DNA of 64,000 bases from Prevotellaceae bacterium (GCA_028723525.1 JAQYET010000076.1:62001-126000), one strand, 5' to 3'; numbered from the stretch's first letter, positions 26,045-35,605 are shown. Numbers and translations are program-made. Notes: generated from the sequence alone by a model not told the origin.

Positions 26045-26548
26045 ATGATTGAGGTAGAAGTAAGAGACGTTGACCTTCAGGAGGCTGCATCAAAGGGTAT
26101 TGACGAGTTTGTTCAGGTCTTTGTGGATGCCATTTACAAATCCATAGGGGGCGAACTCACCCTTGAAACTATGCAGGAACTCAACTCCGACCAAATCACT
26201 CTGCTGGCTTACATAGTGCTGCGAGATGAGGTTATGAACGGAGGTTTCGTGCAACTTATACATAACGGCTACGGCAGTTTCATCTTCAAGAACCCATTCG
26301 CGAAAGCAGTTAAGGCCTGGGGGATGAAGGATTTGTGCCGAATGGTGTATGATGTGCACAGCCTCTACGTAAAATATAACGACGAGATAGAGAAAGACTG
26401 CACCGACGATGAGTTCATGGCAATGTTTGAGAAATATCCTGAATTTGACGATTATGACGACGAATTTGTGGAGAAAGAGGAGCAGTGGACTGCCGATATT
26501 GCCCGTTACATAGACTCTAACATCGAGAATTTCGCCAAGATTGTCTGA
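26045..26548 (+). CDS. DMP19/DUF4375-family acidic protein
   Basis: The 167-residue protein is strongly acidic, with a C-terminal run rich in Asp and Glu (EKYPEFDDYDDEFVEKEEQ). It contains the DUF4375-type core ITLLAYIVLRDEVMNGGFVQLIHNGYG. The founding member, DMP19 of Neisseria, mimics DNA and binds a repressor; other members are uncharacterised. It has no signal peptide. It is divergent from the T9SS plug-like gene and 19 nt before smpB. Confidence 0.75.
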   Translation: MIEVEVRDVDLQEAASKGIDEFVQVFVDAIYKSIGGELTLETMQELNSDQITLLAYIVLRDEVMNGGFVQLIHNGYGSFIFKNPFAKAVKAWGMKDLCRMVYDVHSLYVKYNDEIEKDCTDDEFMAMFEKYPEFDDYDDEFVEKEEQWTADIARYIDSNIENFAKIV

Positions 26549-26567
26549 CAACAGAACTTAGAGAAAG

Positions 26568-27047
26568 ATGAACAAGGAAGAAGAAATGCTCCGGAAGAAG
26601 AGTCCGGTGAACATAAGGAACAAGAAAGCCTCATTCGAGTACTTTTTCGTTGATGTGCTTACTGCAGGCATAGTGCTCACCGGCACGGAGATAAAATCAA
26701 TCAGAATGGGCAAGGCTTCGCTCGTGGATGCCTACTGCTACATACACAACGGCGAGATATGGGTTAAGGGAATGAACATATCTCCCTACTTCTATGGCTC
26801 TTACAGCAACCACGAAAGCAAGCGCGACCGCAAACTTCTTCTCAACAGAAGAGAAATAAACAAACTCGAAGAAGCCTCCAAGACCCCCGGATATACAATC
26901 GTCCCGATACTCCTTTTCATCGATGACAAGGGGCGGGCAAAGGTTGACGTGGCTCTGGCACGAGGCAAGAAACTATACGACAAACGCCAGACAATGAAAG
27001 AGAAGGAGGACAGGCGCGAGATGGACAGAGCCGTGAAGCGGTATTAG
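26568..27047 (+). CDS. smpB: SsrA-binding protein SmpB
   Basis: SmpB binds tmRNA and is needed for trans-translation of stalled ribosomes. The 159-residue protein has the family patterns [41 protein letters not shown] and the basic C-terminal tail [26 protein letters not shown]. tmRNA itself is not seen in this window. It follows the DMP19-like gene closely. Confidence 0.96.
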   Translation: MNKEEEMLRKKSPVNIRNKKASFEYFFVDVLTAGIVLTGTEIKSIRMGKASLVDAYCYIHNGEIWVKGMNISPYFYGSYSNHESKRDRKLLLNRREINKLEEASKTPGYTIVPILLFIDDKGRAKVDVALARGKKLYDKRQTMKEKEDRREMDRAVKRY

Positions 27048-27096
27048 TCATGAACGCCGCGACAGAATATCAGGTAAAACTTTTAAAGAAACATTT

Positions 27097-27501
27097 ATGA
27101 AAAGATTATTATTTGCCACCATGTTGGCTTTATTCATCGTATCTTCCGGATTTGCAAAGATACGCTATAAGATAGTTTACAGTGCGGAAAAGAATGAGCA
27201 GACACGTGTATATACCAACAAACTGCACGAGGTGAACCTGCTGATTGAGCGCGACGGCGACAAGTCGATGACCATAGACGGGAAGCACTTCACACTCTCC
27301 GGAAAGATGGTTTCAGACAATCAGTACTACTCCGCGGTGCAATACGATGCCGAAGACCTTGCCGGCAGAACCTACGTTGTGAGCTTCAAGCACTGGAAAA
27401 ACGTTGACCCGGCATTGGAATATCAGGTGATATTGTTCTCTACAACAGACATCTACAACTGGACATATTATCTCTCGGAGAAGCCGGTGGAGGTGGAATG
27501 A
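27097..27501 (+). CDS. Small secreted protein, function unknown
   Basis: The 134-residue protein starts with a signal peptide (MKRLLFATMLALFIVSSGFAK) and continues as a beta-rich domain rich in aromatic residues (QYYSAVQYDAEDLAGRTYVVSFKHWK). I do not recognise the family. It ends 4 nt before map and may be cotranscribed with it. Confidence 0.7.
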   Translation: MKRLLFATMLALFIVSSGFAKIRYKIVYSAEKNEQTRVYTNKLHEVNLLIERDGDKSMTIDGKHFTLSGKMVSDNQYYSAVQYDAEDLAGRTYVVSFKHWKNVDPALEYQVILFSTTDIYNWTYYLSEKPVEVE

Positions 27502-27505
27502 CATA

Positions 27506-28372
27506 ATGTTACGGCTTATGAAAAGAAAAAAATGGCATCTCGTGCCGGGGCAGGAAGTAACCGAACTCGACAGAAAGGTGATGTATTGGGAAGAGCGAGG
27601 CAAGGAAGTGCCGACGAGGGAACTGATAAAGACGCCGGAACAGATTGAAGGCATCAGGGAGGCAGGCAAACTTAACACTGCCGTTCTCGACGAAGTGGCA
27701 AGGAACATACGTGAGGGCATGTCAACGCTGGAGATAGACAAGATTGTGTATGACTACACCACGCAGCACGGAGGCATACCGGCTCCGCTCAACTACGAAG
27801 GCTATCCCAAGAGTGTATGCACGAGTATAAACGAGGTTGTGTGCCACGGAATACCCAAGGAGAGTGACATCCTTGTGGAGGGCGACATAATAAACGTTGA
27901 CTGCACGACAATTCTCAACGGATATTTTGCCGACGCCTCGCGCATGTTTATTATCGGAAACACCACTCCGGAGAAAGAACAACTGGTGCGTGTGGCAAAG
28001 GAATGCCTTGAGATAGGAATGAACGCGGCTCATCCATACTGCTTTGTGGGCGACATCGGAAACGCAATACAGAAGCACGCCAAGAAGTATAACTACGGCA
28101 TTGTGCGCGACCTCTGCGGGCATGGCGTGGGCAACGCCTTCCACGAAGAGCCCGACGTGATGCACTACGGGCGGAAAGGCACGGGCATGTTGCTTGTCCC
28201 GGGCATGGTGTTCACAATCGAACCTATGGTCAACATGGGTACATGGCGAGTGTTCACCGATGCCGACGACCCCTATGGGTGGGAAGTAATATCTGAAGAC
28301 GAGAAGCCGAGCGCGCAATGGGAACACACCTTCCTCATGACAGAGGAGGGACTGGAAATACTCACTTATTGA
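27506..28372 (+). CDS. map: Type I methionine aminopeptidase
   Basis: Map removes the initiator Met from new proteins. The 288-residue protein carries the pita-bread metallopeptidase motifs: HGIPKESDILVEGDIINVDCTTILNGYFADASRMF (first metal Asp residues), GHGVGNAFHEEPDV (His) and VFTIEPM (Glu). A roughly 45-residue N-terminal extension (MLRLMKRKKWHLVPGQEVTELD) precedes the catalytic domain, a usual trait in Bacteroidetes. tsaD follows after 7 nt. The peptide deformylase gene def is elsewhere in the window. Confidence 0.95.
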   Translation: MLRLMKRKKWHLVPGQEVTELDRKVMYWEERGKEVPTRELIKTPEQIEGIREAGKLNTAVLDEVARNIREGMSTLEIDKIVYDYTTQHGGIPAPLNYEGYPKSVCTSINEVVCHGIPKESDILVEGDIINVDCTTILNGYFADASRMFIIGNTTPEKEQLVRVAKECLEIGMNAAHPYCFVGDIGNAIQKHAKKYNYGIVRDLCGHGVGNAFHEEPDVMHYGRKGTGMLLVPGMVFTIEPMVNMGTWRVFTDADDPYGWEVISEDEKPSAQWEHTFLMTEEGLEILTY

Positions 28373-28379
28373 AATAACC

Positions 28380-29405
28380 ATGAACGATATATATATATTA
28401 GGTATAGAGAGCAGTTGCGACGACACTTCCGCTGCGGTGCTTCGCAACGACGTGTTGCTTAGCAATGTCACCGCGTCGCAGGATGTTCACAAGGCATACG
28501 GAGGTGTAGTGCCCGAACTGGCATCGCGTGCTCATCAGCAGAATGTGCTCCCCGTTGTTGACCAAGCACTGAAACGTGCAAACATTGAGAAAGAACAACT
28601 CTCGGCGATTGCCTTCACACGCGGTCCCGGACTCATGGGCTCGCTGCTCGTGGGGGTGAGTTTTGCCAAAGGACTGGCACGCTCGCTCGAGATACCTTTG
28701 ATTGATGTGAACCACCTTCAGGGACATGTCATGGCGCATTTCATCAAAGAGAGCGACGGCGACACCACCGCTCCGCCACTGCCGTTCATCTGTCTGCTCG
28801 TGAGCGGAGGCAACTCACAGATAGTGAAAGTCAATGCCTATAACGACATGGAGGTGCTCGGACAGACCATCGACGACGCTGCGGGAGAGGCGATAGACAA
28901 GTGTTCGAAGGTGATGGGATTAGGTTATCCCGGCGGACCGATAATCGACCGTCTGGCACGACAGGGCAACCCGGAGGCGTATAAGTTCAGCGAACCGCAC
29001 ATTCCGGGACTTGACTACAGTTTCAGCGGACTGAAAACGTCGTTCCTATACAACCTTCGAGACTGGGTGAAGGACGATCCCGACTTCGTGGAGCACCACA
29101 AGGAAGACCTCGCCGCGTCGCTCGAGCACACCATCGTAAGCATACTGATGAAGAAGTTGCGGCTCGCCGTGAAGCAGACCGGGATAAAGCATGTGGCACT
29201 GGCGGGCGGAGTGAGCGCGAACAACGGTCTGCGCAACGCCTTCCACGACCACGCCAAGCGTTACGGCTGGACTATATACATACCGAAATTCAGTTATACC
29301 ACAGACAATGCCGCCATGATAGGCATCACGGGATATTACAAATATCTCGACAAAGACTTCTGTTCTATCGACAAACCGGCATTCTCTAAAGTGACATTCA
29401 AATAA
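28380..29405 (+). CDS. tsaD: tRNA N6-threonylcarbamoyladenosine transferase TsaD
   Basis: TsaD is the catalytic subunit that attaches threonylcarbamoyl to A37 of ANN-decoding tRNAs. The 341-residue protein shows ILGIESSCDDTSAAV at the N-terminus, TRGPGLMGSLLVG, the metal-binding HLQGHVMAHF, LLVSGGNSQIV and GGVSANNGLR, all diagnostic of the ASKHA-fold Kae1/TsaD family. It is 7 nt after map and 12 nt before the CinA-type gene. Confidence 0.97.
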   Translation: MNDIYILGIESSCDDTSAAVLRNDVLLSNVTASQDVHKAYGGVVPELASRAHQQNVLPVVDQALKRANIEKEQLSAIAFTRGPGLMGSLLVGVSFAKGLARSLEIPLIDVNHLQGHVMAHFIKESDGDTTAPPLPFICLLVSGGNSQIVKVNAYNDMEVLGQTIDDAAGEAIDKCSKVMGLGYPGGPIIDRLARQGNPEAYKFSEPHIPGLDYSFSGLKTSFLYNLRDWVKDDPDFVEHHKEDLAASLEHTIVSILMKKLRLAVKQTGIKHVALAGGVSANNGLRNAFHDHAKRYGWTIYIPKFSYTTDNAAMIGITGYYKYLDKDFCSIDKPAFSKVTFK

Positions 29406-29417
29406 AAAGATAGCATC

Positions 29418-29909
29418 ATGGAACTGGAAAACCGAGTACTAAGCAGAGAAATTCATCGACTGCTATACGAGAAAAAGAGCTTTCTCGGCACAGCAGAGAG
29501 TTGCACCGGAGGGCGCATCGCCGAGGCGATAACTGCCGTCCCCGGATCGTCTCACTATTTCAAGGGCAGCATAGTGTCATACACCGACGAGATAAAGGAG
29601 AAACTTCTCAACATCGATCACGCATTGATTGAAGAGAAAAACGCCGTCAGCGCAGAGGTGGCAACGGCAATGGTGGAAGGGGCTTGCGATGCCCTCAACG
29701 TGGATTACGCCATTGCTGCCACAGGCTTTGCCGGTCCCGGCGGCGGCACTCCGGACATTCCCGTGGGCACAATCTTCGTGGCTTGCGGAAAGAAAGGCGA
29801 TGTGGTGACACAGAAAATAACAGAAGACGAGGGGCGCGACATGAACATCTCTAACGCCACACACATGGCACTGCAACTCTTCTTGAAATATCTTGCCGAC
29901 AAGGTGTGA
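29418..29909 (+). CDS. CinA C-terminal-type nicotinamide-nucleotide amidase
   Basis: The 163-residue protein is the stand-alone CinA C-terminal (PncC) domain: FLGTAESCTGGRIAEAITAVPGSSHYFKGSIVSYTDEIKEKLL and GFAGPGGGTPDIPVGTIFVA. PncC deamidates NMN in pyridine nucleotide salvage. The N-terminal molybdopterin-binding-like domain of full CinA is absent. It is the last gene of the map-tsaD run; a 535-nt gap follows. Confidence 0.9.
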   Translation: MELENRVLSREIHRLLYEKKSFLGTAESCTGGRIAEAITAVPGSSHYFKGSIVSYTDEIKEKLLNIDHALIEEKNAVSAEVATAMVEGACDALNVDYAIAATGFAGPGGGTPDIPVGTIFVACGKKGDVVTQKITEDEGRDMNISNATHMALQLFLKYLADKV

Positions 29910-30032
29910 GCCTGTCGCGATGAGGGGTGTCCCGGCATGCCGGTCCTCAATTCGTCGCCATGTCTGCAATACACCGACAATCACACCCTCATTGATTATC
30001 CATCGCCCACGCATGGCATATCTTCCATAAAG

Positions 30033-30116
30033 TAAAATCGCCGACTTTGCATTGCAAAATCGGCGATTTTGCTTTCTAATTTCGCCGATTTTACTCCGCA
30101 ATTTCGCCGATTTTAC
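30033..30116. repeat. Four-unit 22-bp-period palindromic element, copy C
   Basis: Units are at 30033-30050, 30055-30072, 30077-30094 and 30099-30116, with 4-nt spacers ATTG, TTTC and TCCG. It lies in the 535-nt gap 29910-30444 between the CinA-type gene and htrA. The rest of that gap holds a GC-rich palindrome CCGGCATGCCGG (29932-29943), a small inverted repeat CGGCATT/AATGCCG (30140-30162), and the htrA promoter region; I see no gene in it. Confidence 0.9.
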
Positions 30117-30373
30117 TTTCCACTGCATATCCCAACGCCCGGCATTATGCTGCTGAATGCCGCCTGCAAGCACGTAAAACGGAATGCTATTATTGTTGAC
30201 CACTAAAATATTACCTATCTATCCTTAATCCGGTTTTATGCCAGATTTGCCGTGTTTTTTTAACTTTCTGAACTCTTTTTTGCGTTTTCATTTTTTCAAC
30301 ATCAGTCCGGTGATCGCAAAATGCCGTTAAACCAAAGTTGCTATTGTTAAAAGAGAACAAAAGATATGACACT

Positions 30374-30408
30374 TTGGCACGTGACACATTTTTTGCACTT
30401 ATATTTGC
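30374..30408 (+). promoter_or_regulatory. Probable htrA promoter
   Basis: TATATTTG at 30401-30408 is a good -7 element; TTTG at 30374-30377 is 23 nt upstream, slightly further than usual. It is 36 nt before the htrA ATG. Confidence 0.5.
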
Positions 30409-30444
30409 AAGAGTGAAAAATAGGATTTTTAAAAATATCGTAAA

Positions 30445-31926
30445 ATGACAAAGAAAATGAAAAGGTTCAAAAACATTCTTCTCTATTCAGCAGTAGTTAT
30501 GTCTCTGGCATTTTCTGCAGGGGCATTCATCAGGGTAAATGCAGCATGCTCGGCGACAATGGCTCCGCCCGTTGCAGGACAACCGGTTGACCTTACATAC
30601 GCTGCAGACAAGGCTCTCCCTGCGGTGGTGCACATAAGATACTTGCAGAACAGCAAGGTGAAAGAGGTAGAAGTGGAGTCAAATCCGTTTGACGATTTCT
30701 TTGGTCCGTTCGGATTTTTCGGCAACCCCGGCGGACAGGGCGGTAAGCAACGCCGTCAAGTGCAGACCCCTAAGAGGGAGGCTTCGGGTTCGGGAGTCAT
30801 CATCTCTCCTGACGGATATATCGTTACGAACAATCATGTGGTGAACGGAGCAGACGAACTCACCGTGACGCTTAACGACAACCGTGAGTTCTCGGCACGC
30901 ATAATAGGCACCGACGAACTATCAGACCTCGCACTGATAAAGATTGACGGAAAGAACCTTCCCACACTGCCGATAGGCGATTCGGACAAGCTGAAAGTGG
31001 GAGAGTGGGTGCTGGCAGTGGGCAATCCGTTCAATCTCACATCCACGGTGACAGCCGGTATCGTAAGCGCAAAGGCGAGAAGTCTCGGTGCTAACGGTGT
31101 TGAGAGCTTCATTCAGACCGATGCTGCAATCAACTCCGGCAACTCGGGAGGTGCGCTTGTGAATACAAACGGCGAACTGGTGGGTATCAACGCCATGCTG
31201 TATTCGCAGACCGGAAATTACAGCGGATATGGTTTTGCCATTCCTACCACTATCATGAACAAGGTGGTGGAAGACCTCAAGACCTACGGCACGGTGCAGC
31301 GTGCAGTGATAGGCATCACCGGCTCCGACGTGCATAACTACATCGACGAGCAGAAACGCAAGGATAATGAGGTTGACCTCGGCACCAACGACGGCATCTA
31401 TATTGCCGAAGTGCAGGAAGGAAGTGCCGGAGAGGATGCCGGACTGCAGAAAGGCGACGTCATAATAGCCATTGACGGGAAGAAGGTTACGAAAATGGCA
31501 GAACTGCAGGAGAACCTCGCCAACAAGCGTCCGGGCGACAAGGTGCAGATTACTTACCTGCGCAAGAAAAACAAGAAGACAACCGACCTTGTGCTCAAGA
31601 ACGCCCAAGGCAACACCAAGATAATGAAGGAGGCAGACATGGACGTGCTCGGCGCGATGTTCCGCGAGGTGAATGAGCAAGAGAAGAGGGAACTTGAAAT
31701 CTCTTACGGACTGAAGGTTACTAACGTAACCGGCGGTGTGATGAAGGGGCGCATCAACAAAGGCTTCATCATCCTGAGCGTGAACAAGAAGCCGATGAAT
31801 AGCGTAAGCGACTTGCAGAAGGAGGTGAAGGCTGTGTCGAAGAGCGACGAACCGGTATTGCAGATAAAGGGAATACAGCCCTCCGGCAGGATAGACTATA
31901 TCGCCGTGCCGCTTGACCAAGAATAA
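30445..31926 (+). CDS. htrA: Do-family periplasmic serine protease (HtrA/DegP)
   Basis: The 493-residue protein has an N-terminal signal/anchor (about 9-34), a trypsin-like domain with the catalytic triad H131 (NNHVV), D161 (LSDLALIKI) and S234 (NSGNSGGAL), and two PDZ domains (about 285-385 and 395-490). HtrA proteases degrade or refold damaged envelope proteins under stress. The Phe/Gly-rich loop at 80-110 (DDFFGPFGFFGNPGG) is the LA loop found in DegP types. A strong terminator follows. Confidence 0.95.
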   Translation: MTKKMKRFKNILLYSAVVMSLAFSAGAFIRVNAACSATMAPPVAGQPVDLTYAADKALPAVVHIRYLQNSKVKEVEVESNPFDDFFGPFGFFGNPGGQGGKQRRQVQTPKREASGSGVIISPDGYIVTNNHVVNGADELTVTLNDNREFSARIIGTDELSDLALIKIDGKNLPTLPIGDSDKLKVGEWVLAVGNPFNLTSTVTAGIVSAKARSLGANGVESFIQTDAAINSGNSGGALVNTNGELVGINAMLYSQTGNYSGYGFAIPTTIMNKVVEDLKTYGTVQRAVIGITGSDVHNYIDEQKRKDNEVDLGTNDGIYIAEVQEGSAGEDAGLQKGDVIIAIDGKKVTKMAELQENLANKRPGDKVQITYLRKKNKKTTDLVLKNAQGNTKIMKEADMDVLGAMFREVNEQEKRELEISYGLKVTNVTGGVMKGRINKGFIILSVNKKPMNSVSDLQKEVKAVSKSDEPVLQIKGIQPSGRIDYIAVPLDQE

Positions 31927-31947
31927 TCTCTGTACGGAAATGAAAAC

Positions 31948-31990
31948 AAAATGGCTGCGCATCGATGAAAGAGGCGCAGCCATTTTCTTT
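31948..31990 (+). terminator. Intrinsic terminator of htrA
   Basis: A 13-bp stem AAAATGGCTGCGC (31948-31960) / GCGCAGCCATTTT (31974-31986), 13-nt loop, followed by CTTTTG. Confidence 0.9.
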
Positions 31991-32070
31991 TGTATTGACG
32001 GCAACCGGCACCGCACTTACCGGCAGAGTGTGAATTGTTTGCTTAATGTTTCGCAAATATACACGATTTT

Positions 32071-32102
32071 TTTGCGAGATAGGAATATTTGAATTAAATT
32101 TG
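32071..32102 (+). promoter_or_regulatory. Promoter of ansA
   Basis: TTTG at 32071-32074 and TAAATTTG at 32095-32102 are separated by 20 nt, a full Bacteroidetes promoter 43 nt before the start codon. Confidence 0.75.
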
Positions 32103-32145
32103 CAGAAAATATTTACTTTAAATCAAGGAAACCCCTTAATATACT

Positions 32146-33171
32146 ATGAACAAAGTACTTATCATCTATACCGGTGGCACGATAGGCATGGATTGCAATG
32201 CAAAGACCGGGGCTTTGGAACCGCTGCGCTTCGACAGACTGTCGAGCAAGATGCCTGAATTGGAACAAATCCCGACCGCCATAGAGGTCTATCAGTTTGT
32301 GCCTCCAATCGACTCGTCTGACATGACACCTGAGCAGTGGTCGCAGCTGGTGAGCGTAATATCTGATAATTACGATGAATATGACGGCTTCGTGGTGCTT
32401 CACGGCACAGACACAATGGCATTCACGGCGTCTGCCTTGTCGTTTATGCTCGAAAATCTCACCAAACCTGTAGTGCTCACCGGTAGTCAGGTGCCGATAG
32501 GTCAGTTGCGTACCGACGGCAAGGAAAACCTCATCACGAGTATAGAAATTGCCTCCGCAAAGCATGCCGACGGGTCGCCGATGGTGCCGGAAGTGTGCAT
32601 CTATTTCAGTGGCAGGCTGCTTCGGGGCAACCGTTCCACAAAGGTGAATGCCGATGGGTTCAATGCTTTCGACTCGTTTAACTATCCACACCTCGCCGAT
32701 GCCGGCATCAACATCGTCTATCACGAGGAGTTCATAAGGAAGCCGGACTATGACAAACCAATGATTCCGCACTTCAATCTCGACCCGAACATCGTTATAT
32801 TCACACTCTTTCCCGGTATTCAGGACAATATTGTGCGCCATGCGCTCGGCGTTCCGGAACTGAGGGCTATCGTGATGCGGTCGTATGGCAGTGGCAATGC
32901 GCCGCAATGTCCGGGGCTGATGGATATGCTCTGCGATGCGTCAAGCCGTGGCGTAAACATCGTAAACGTAAGTCAGTGTGACGAAGGAACGGTGGAAATG
33001 GCTCGCTATGACACGGGTTATCAACTGAAGAACGCGCGTGTTATATCCGGATTTGACAGCACCGTCGAGAGTGCCGTTGCTAAACTGATGTTCCTGCAGG
33101 GCGAGTATAGCGACCCGGAGGTGGTGAGGGAGATGATGACCAAAAACCTGCGGGGGGAGATTTCACTATAA
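32146..33171 (+). CDS. ansA: Type I (cytoplasmic-type) L-asparaginase
   Basis: Asparaginase hydrolyses L-asparagine to aspartate and ammonia. The 341-residue protein has both signature regions: IIYTGGTIGM (6-15, catalytic Thr12) and VVLHGTDTMAFTASAL (83-98, with the TDT catalytic region). There is no signal peptide, matching the cytoplasmic AnsA group rather than periplasmic AnsB. It is transcribed alone between two terminators. Confidence 0.95.
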   Translation: MNKVLIIYTGGTIGMDCNAKTGALEPLRFDRLSSKMPELEQIPTAIEVYQFVPPIDSSDMTPEQWSQLVSVISDNYDEYDGFVVLHGTDTMAFTASALSFMLENLTKPVVLTGSQVPIGQLRTDGKENLITSIEIASAKHADGSPMVPEVCIYFSGRLLRGNRSTKVNADGFNAFDSFNYPHLADAGINIVYHEEFIRKPDYDKPMIPHFNLDPNIVIFTLFPGIQDNIVRHALGVPELRAIVMRSYGSGNAPQCPGLMDMLCDASSRGVNIVNVSQCDEGTVEMARYDTGYQLKNARVISGFDSTVESAVAKLMFLQGEYSDPEVVREMMTKNLRGEISL

Positions 33172-33210
33172 TACGTCATGCGAAAGGCTTGACTCACGTC
33201 TCAAAATAAA

Positions 33211-33255
33211 AACAAATCCCGAGTGCGCCGGTGTTCAGCGTTCTCGGGATTTGTT
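33211..33255. terminator. Bidirectional terminator between ansA and the TonB receptor
   Basis: A 13-bp stem AACAAATCCCGAG (33211-33223) / CTCGGGATTTGTT (33243-33255) is placed between convergent genes and can serve both strands. Confidence 0.85.
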
Positions 33256-33275
33256 GTTTGATGTCTCTTTGATAG

Positions 33276-35336
33276 TTATATCTTAACGTTTACTCCGGCC
33301 GTTACCCAAAGTCCGGGTTGTGGAATATTGCCGAAGTCTATATAGTCTTTCTTGTCTGTAAGGTTGTTAACTTCGGTGTATATCGTGTAGTGCGGCTTGT
33401 TCCATGACAGTCGGGCGTCGAGCAGCGAGTAAGCTTCATACTTGCGACTCTTGCCGCTGAGGTCGGTATATGAGCCGTTGCGCTTCTGGTGACGGAAGTT
33501 AAGCCCGAGGTCAAGGTTTGCCACAAGGTGCATCTGCAGGGAGGCAACGAACTTGTGGCGCAGATATTCCTGTTTGCTCTCGGTGACGATGTCTTCCACC
33601 TCATGCTTGTTCTGGTCGATGTAGTTGTATGCCAACTGCAGGGTTTTCAGCATGTTCTGTCGCGGTAGCAGTTCCTTCAGGTTGAACATTACGTTGCTTT
33701 CCACACCGATGGTGTTCACCTTCGTGAAGTTGACACTGCGCCATACCCGCTTGCCGTCAACCTCGTCTTTAATCCAGTCTATCATGTTCTTGTAGCGATT
33801 ATGATAGATGCTCATGCTTCCATAGATGCCCCGCGATGTGTATTTCACGCCGCCCTCCACGGCACTTAGTTCTTCCGGATTGAGAAAAGGATTGGGAATG
33901 TGACCTCCTACATTATAATATAATTCGGTGAATGTCGGGGTTCGGAGCGAGGTGTTCCACGAAGCGAACAGTTTGAAGTGCTCACCCAGTCTGTAACTCG
34001 CGTCAATGCCCGGATAAAAACCGAAGTGACGCTTGTTCCATGTGTTCTTTAGCAGCACGAAACCGGCAGACAAGGTGAAGTCTTTCAGCAACACATTATG
34101 CTCAAGGTGGAAACTGATGTCTGAGCGGTTCAGTCCCTTGGTATAGTATCGGTCGGTGTTACCGATGGGCTTGGGATTGGCGAGTGGTTCGCCGAGATTT
34201 CCGCTCACGATGTCTTCGTTGCGGTAAGATGCGCCGAAAGCAGTCCTTCCGATGTTGGTGTCGAAGTATAAATTCAGCTTCGCTCCCAGCACGTTGGTGA
34301 GGTGATAGTTATACGGCACACGCTCTGCAGAGCCTCTGAAGTACTCAAAACGGTCGTAAGTGCGGTTCCAGTAGAGTGCCGGCTTGATGTGAAGCCACAG
34401 CCCCTTGCTCTCTCCTTGGAGTGCCACGAAGGTCTTGGCGAGGTGCTCAAACTGCGTGTCGCTGCCTGTTCCGTAGAACGTGTTAGACCCGAAGTCCTTG
34501 ATACTCATGCCTGCCTGCCAGTTTATTCCAACGTTGCTGTCGTCGAAGACGCCCTGATAGAACGCCTTGCCGCCCTTGAAGTCTGCGTTCAGTGCGCCCG
34601 ACTTTGAACGACTGAAGCCGTCGCTGCGCTTGTAACTGCCACTAATCTGATTGTTGAATTTTCCTGTTCTTGCGTTAGCTCTGCCCCCGGCGGTGAAGTA
34701 TCCGAAACTTCCTCCCTCCATGTTGAGGCTGATGCTGCTCTTTTCTGCGGGCTTTGTCACTATGTTAATCGCCCCCACGAGGCTCGATGTTCCGAACAAT
34801 CGGCTTGCCGGTCCTTCGATAATCTCTATCCTTTCTATCTCGCTCAGGTCAACCGGATATTCCACCGAGTTGTGCCCTGTGTGCGGGTCGGTAATGTCGA
34901 TGCCGTTCAACAGCACTGCAACTTGCTCCTGTGTGCCGCCCCTGATGCCTATATCTGTCTGTGCTCCCAACGCTCCACGTTGTCTCACATCCACTGCAAC
35001 GGCATATTTCAGCAAGTCATTAACACTTTGCACCGGCACCGCTTGGATTTCCTCGCGTGTCAGTACAGTAACCATTCTCGCCGCTTTCCCTGATGTAAGC
35101 GGTGCGAGCGAGCCGTTCACTTCCACCTCGTCGAGTGTCACTTCCTTCTCATCGATGACCGGGTCGATGTCAGACCGGCGCGTGCTGATACCGTCTGCCT
35201 TGGCGTATGTCAGCGTGGCAACACTCAATGTGCCCACAATGACTTCCTTGCCGAGGCAGGAGAACAGCGCGTAACCTTTGTTAAGGAAGCGTCTGAACGT
35301 GATTGTCTCGCATTTGTTAAAACGATTTTTGTACAT
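33276..35336 (-). CDS. TonB-dependent outer-membrane receptor
   Basis: The 686-residue protein has an N-terminal export region, a TonB-box-like acidic segment (about 60-72), a plug domain (about 80-195: VTVLTREEIQAVPVQSVNDLLKYAVAVDVRQRGALGAQTDIGIRGG) and a 22-strand-type barrel ending in a C-terminal aromatic/hydrophobic strand (LWVTAGVNVKI). The plug resembles BtuB/vitamin- or siderophore-type receptors rather than SusC, as it has no carboxypeptidase-like N-terminal domain. The ligand cannot be stated. Its leader is only about 40 nt, too short for a cobalamin riboswitch. Confidence 0.92.
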   Translation of the reverse strand: MYKNRFNKCETITFRRFLNKGYALFSCLGKEVIVGTLSVATLTYAKADGISTRRSDIDPVIDEKEVTLDEVEVNGSLAPLTSGKAARMVTVLTREEIQAVPVQSVNDLLKYAVAVDVRQRGALGAQTDIGIRGGTQEQVAVLLNGIDITDPHTGHNSVEYPVDLSEIERIEIIEGPASRLFGTSSLVGAINIVTKPAEKSSISLNMEGGSFGYFTAGGRANARTGKFNNQISGSYKRSDGFSRSKSGALNADFKGGKAFYQGVFDDSNVGINWQAGMSIKDFGSNTFYGTGSDTQFEHLAKTFVALQGESKGLWLHIKPALYWNRTYDRFEYFRGSAERVPYNYHLTNVLGAKLNLYFDTNIGRTAFGASYRNEDIVSGNLGEPLANPKPIGNTDRYYTKGLNRSDISFHLEHNVLLKDFTLSAGFVLLKNTWNKRHFGFYPGIDASYRLGEHFKLFASWNTSLRTPTFTELYYNVGGHIPNPFLNPEELSAVEGGVKYTSRGIYGSMSIYHNRYKNMIDWIKDEVDGKRVWRSVNFTKVNTIGVESNVMFNLKELLPRQNMLKTLQLAYNYIDQNKHEVEDIVTESKQEYLRHKFVASLQMHLVANLDLGLNFRHQKRNGSYTDLSGKSRKYEAYSLLDARLSWNKPHYTIYTEVNNLTDKKDYIDFGNIPQPGLWVTAGVNVKI

Positions 35337-35380
35337 TATAAATTATTAAGTTTAAAGCATCGCAACGTGCAATGCGGCTG

Positions 35381-35411
35381 CAAAGTTAGCAAATAAATTC
35401 CTTTCAGCAAA
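35381..35411 (-). promoter_or_regulatory. Promoter of the TonB receptor gene (minus strand)
   Basis: Read on the minus strand, TTTG (35411-35408) and TAACTTTG (35388-35381) are separated by 19 nt, a perfect match to the Bacteroidetes promoter. It lies 45 nt upstream of the ATG. Confidence 0.8.
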
Positions 35412-35573
35412 GGTAGTGTGATGAATTTCTTTCTTTTGTTTATTACCGTTTGCCTCAATCTTTTGTCCCTCTGTTTCCATGTCTTTACAGCATCGAAAAC
35501 AATACGCTCATTATTAGTATTTTATTTGAAGTTCAAATCGAAATGTTAAAAAACGAATTTTATATCAAAAAGA

Positions 35574-35605
35574 CTTGCAGTTGTAAATATTTTGTTTTAT
35601 ATTTG
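35574..35605 (+). promoter_or_regulatory. Promoter of candidate small RNA
   Basis: CTTG at 35574-35577 and TATATTTG at 35598-35605 are separated by 20 nt. No open frame follows before a strong terminator at 35649-35681. Confidence 0.6.

Noticed and set aside
34651..35274. A 207-codon frame opposite the TonB receptor gene.
   Set aside because: It is antisense to the well-supported plug domain and Ser/Thr/Pro-rich, a typical shadow.
35337..35380. A cobalamin riboswitch in front of the BtuB-like receptor.
   Set aside because: Only about 45 nt separate the promoter -7 element from the start codon, too short for the aptamer of roughly 200 nt.
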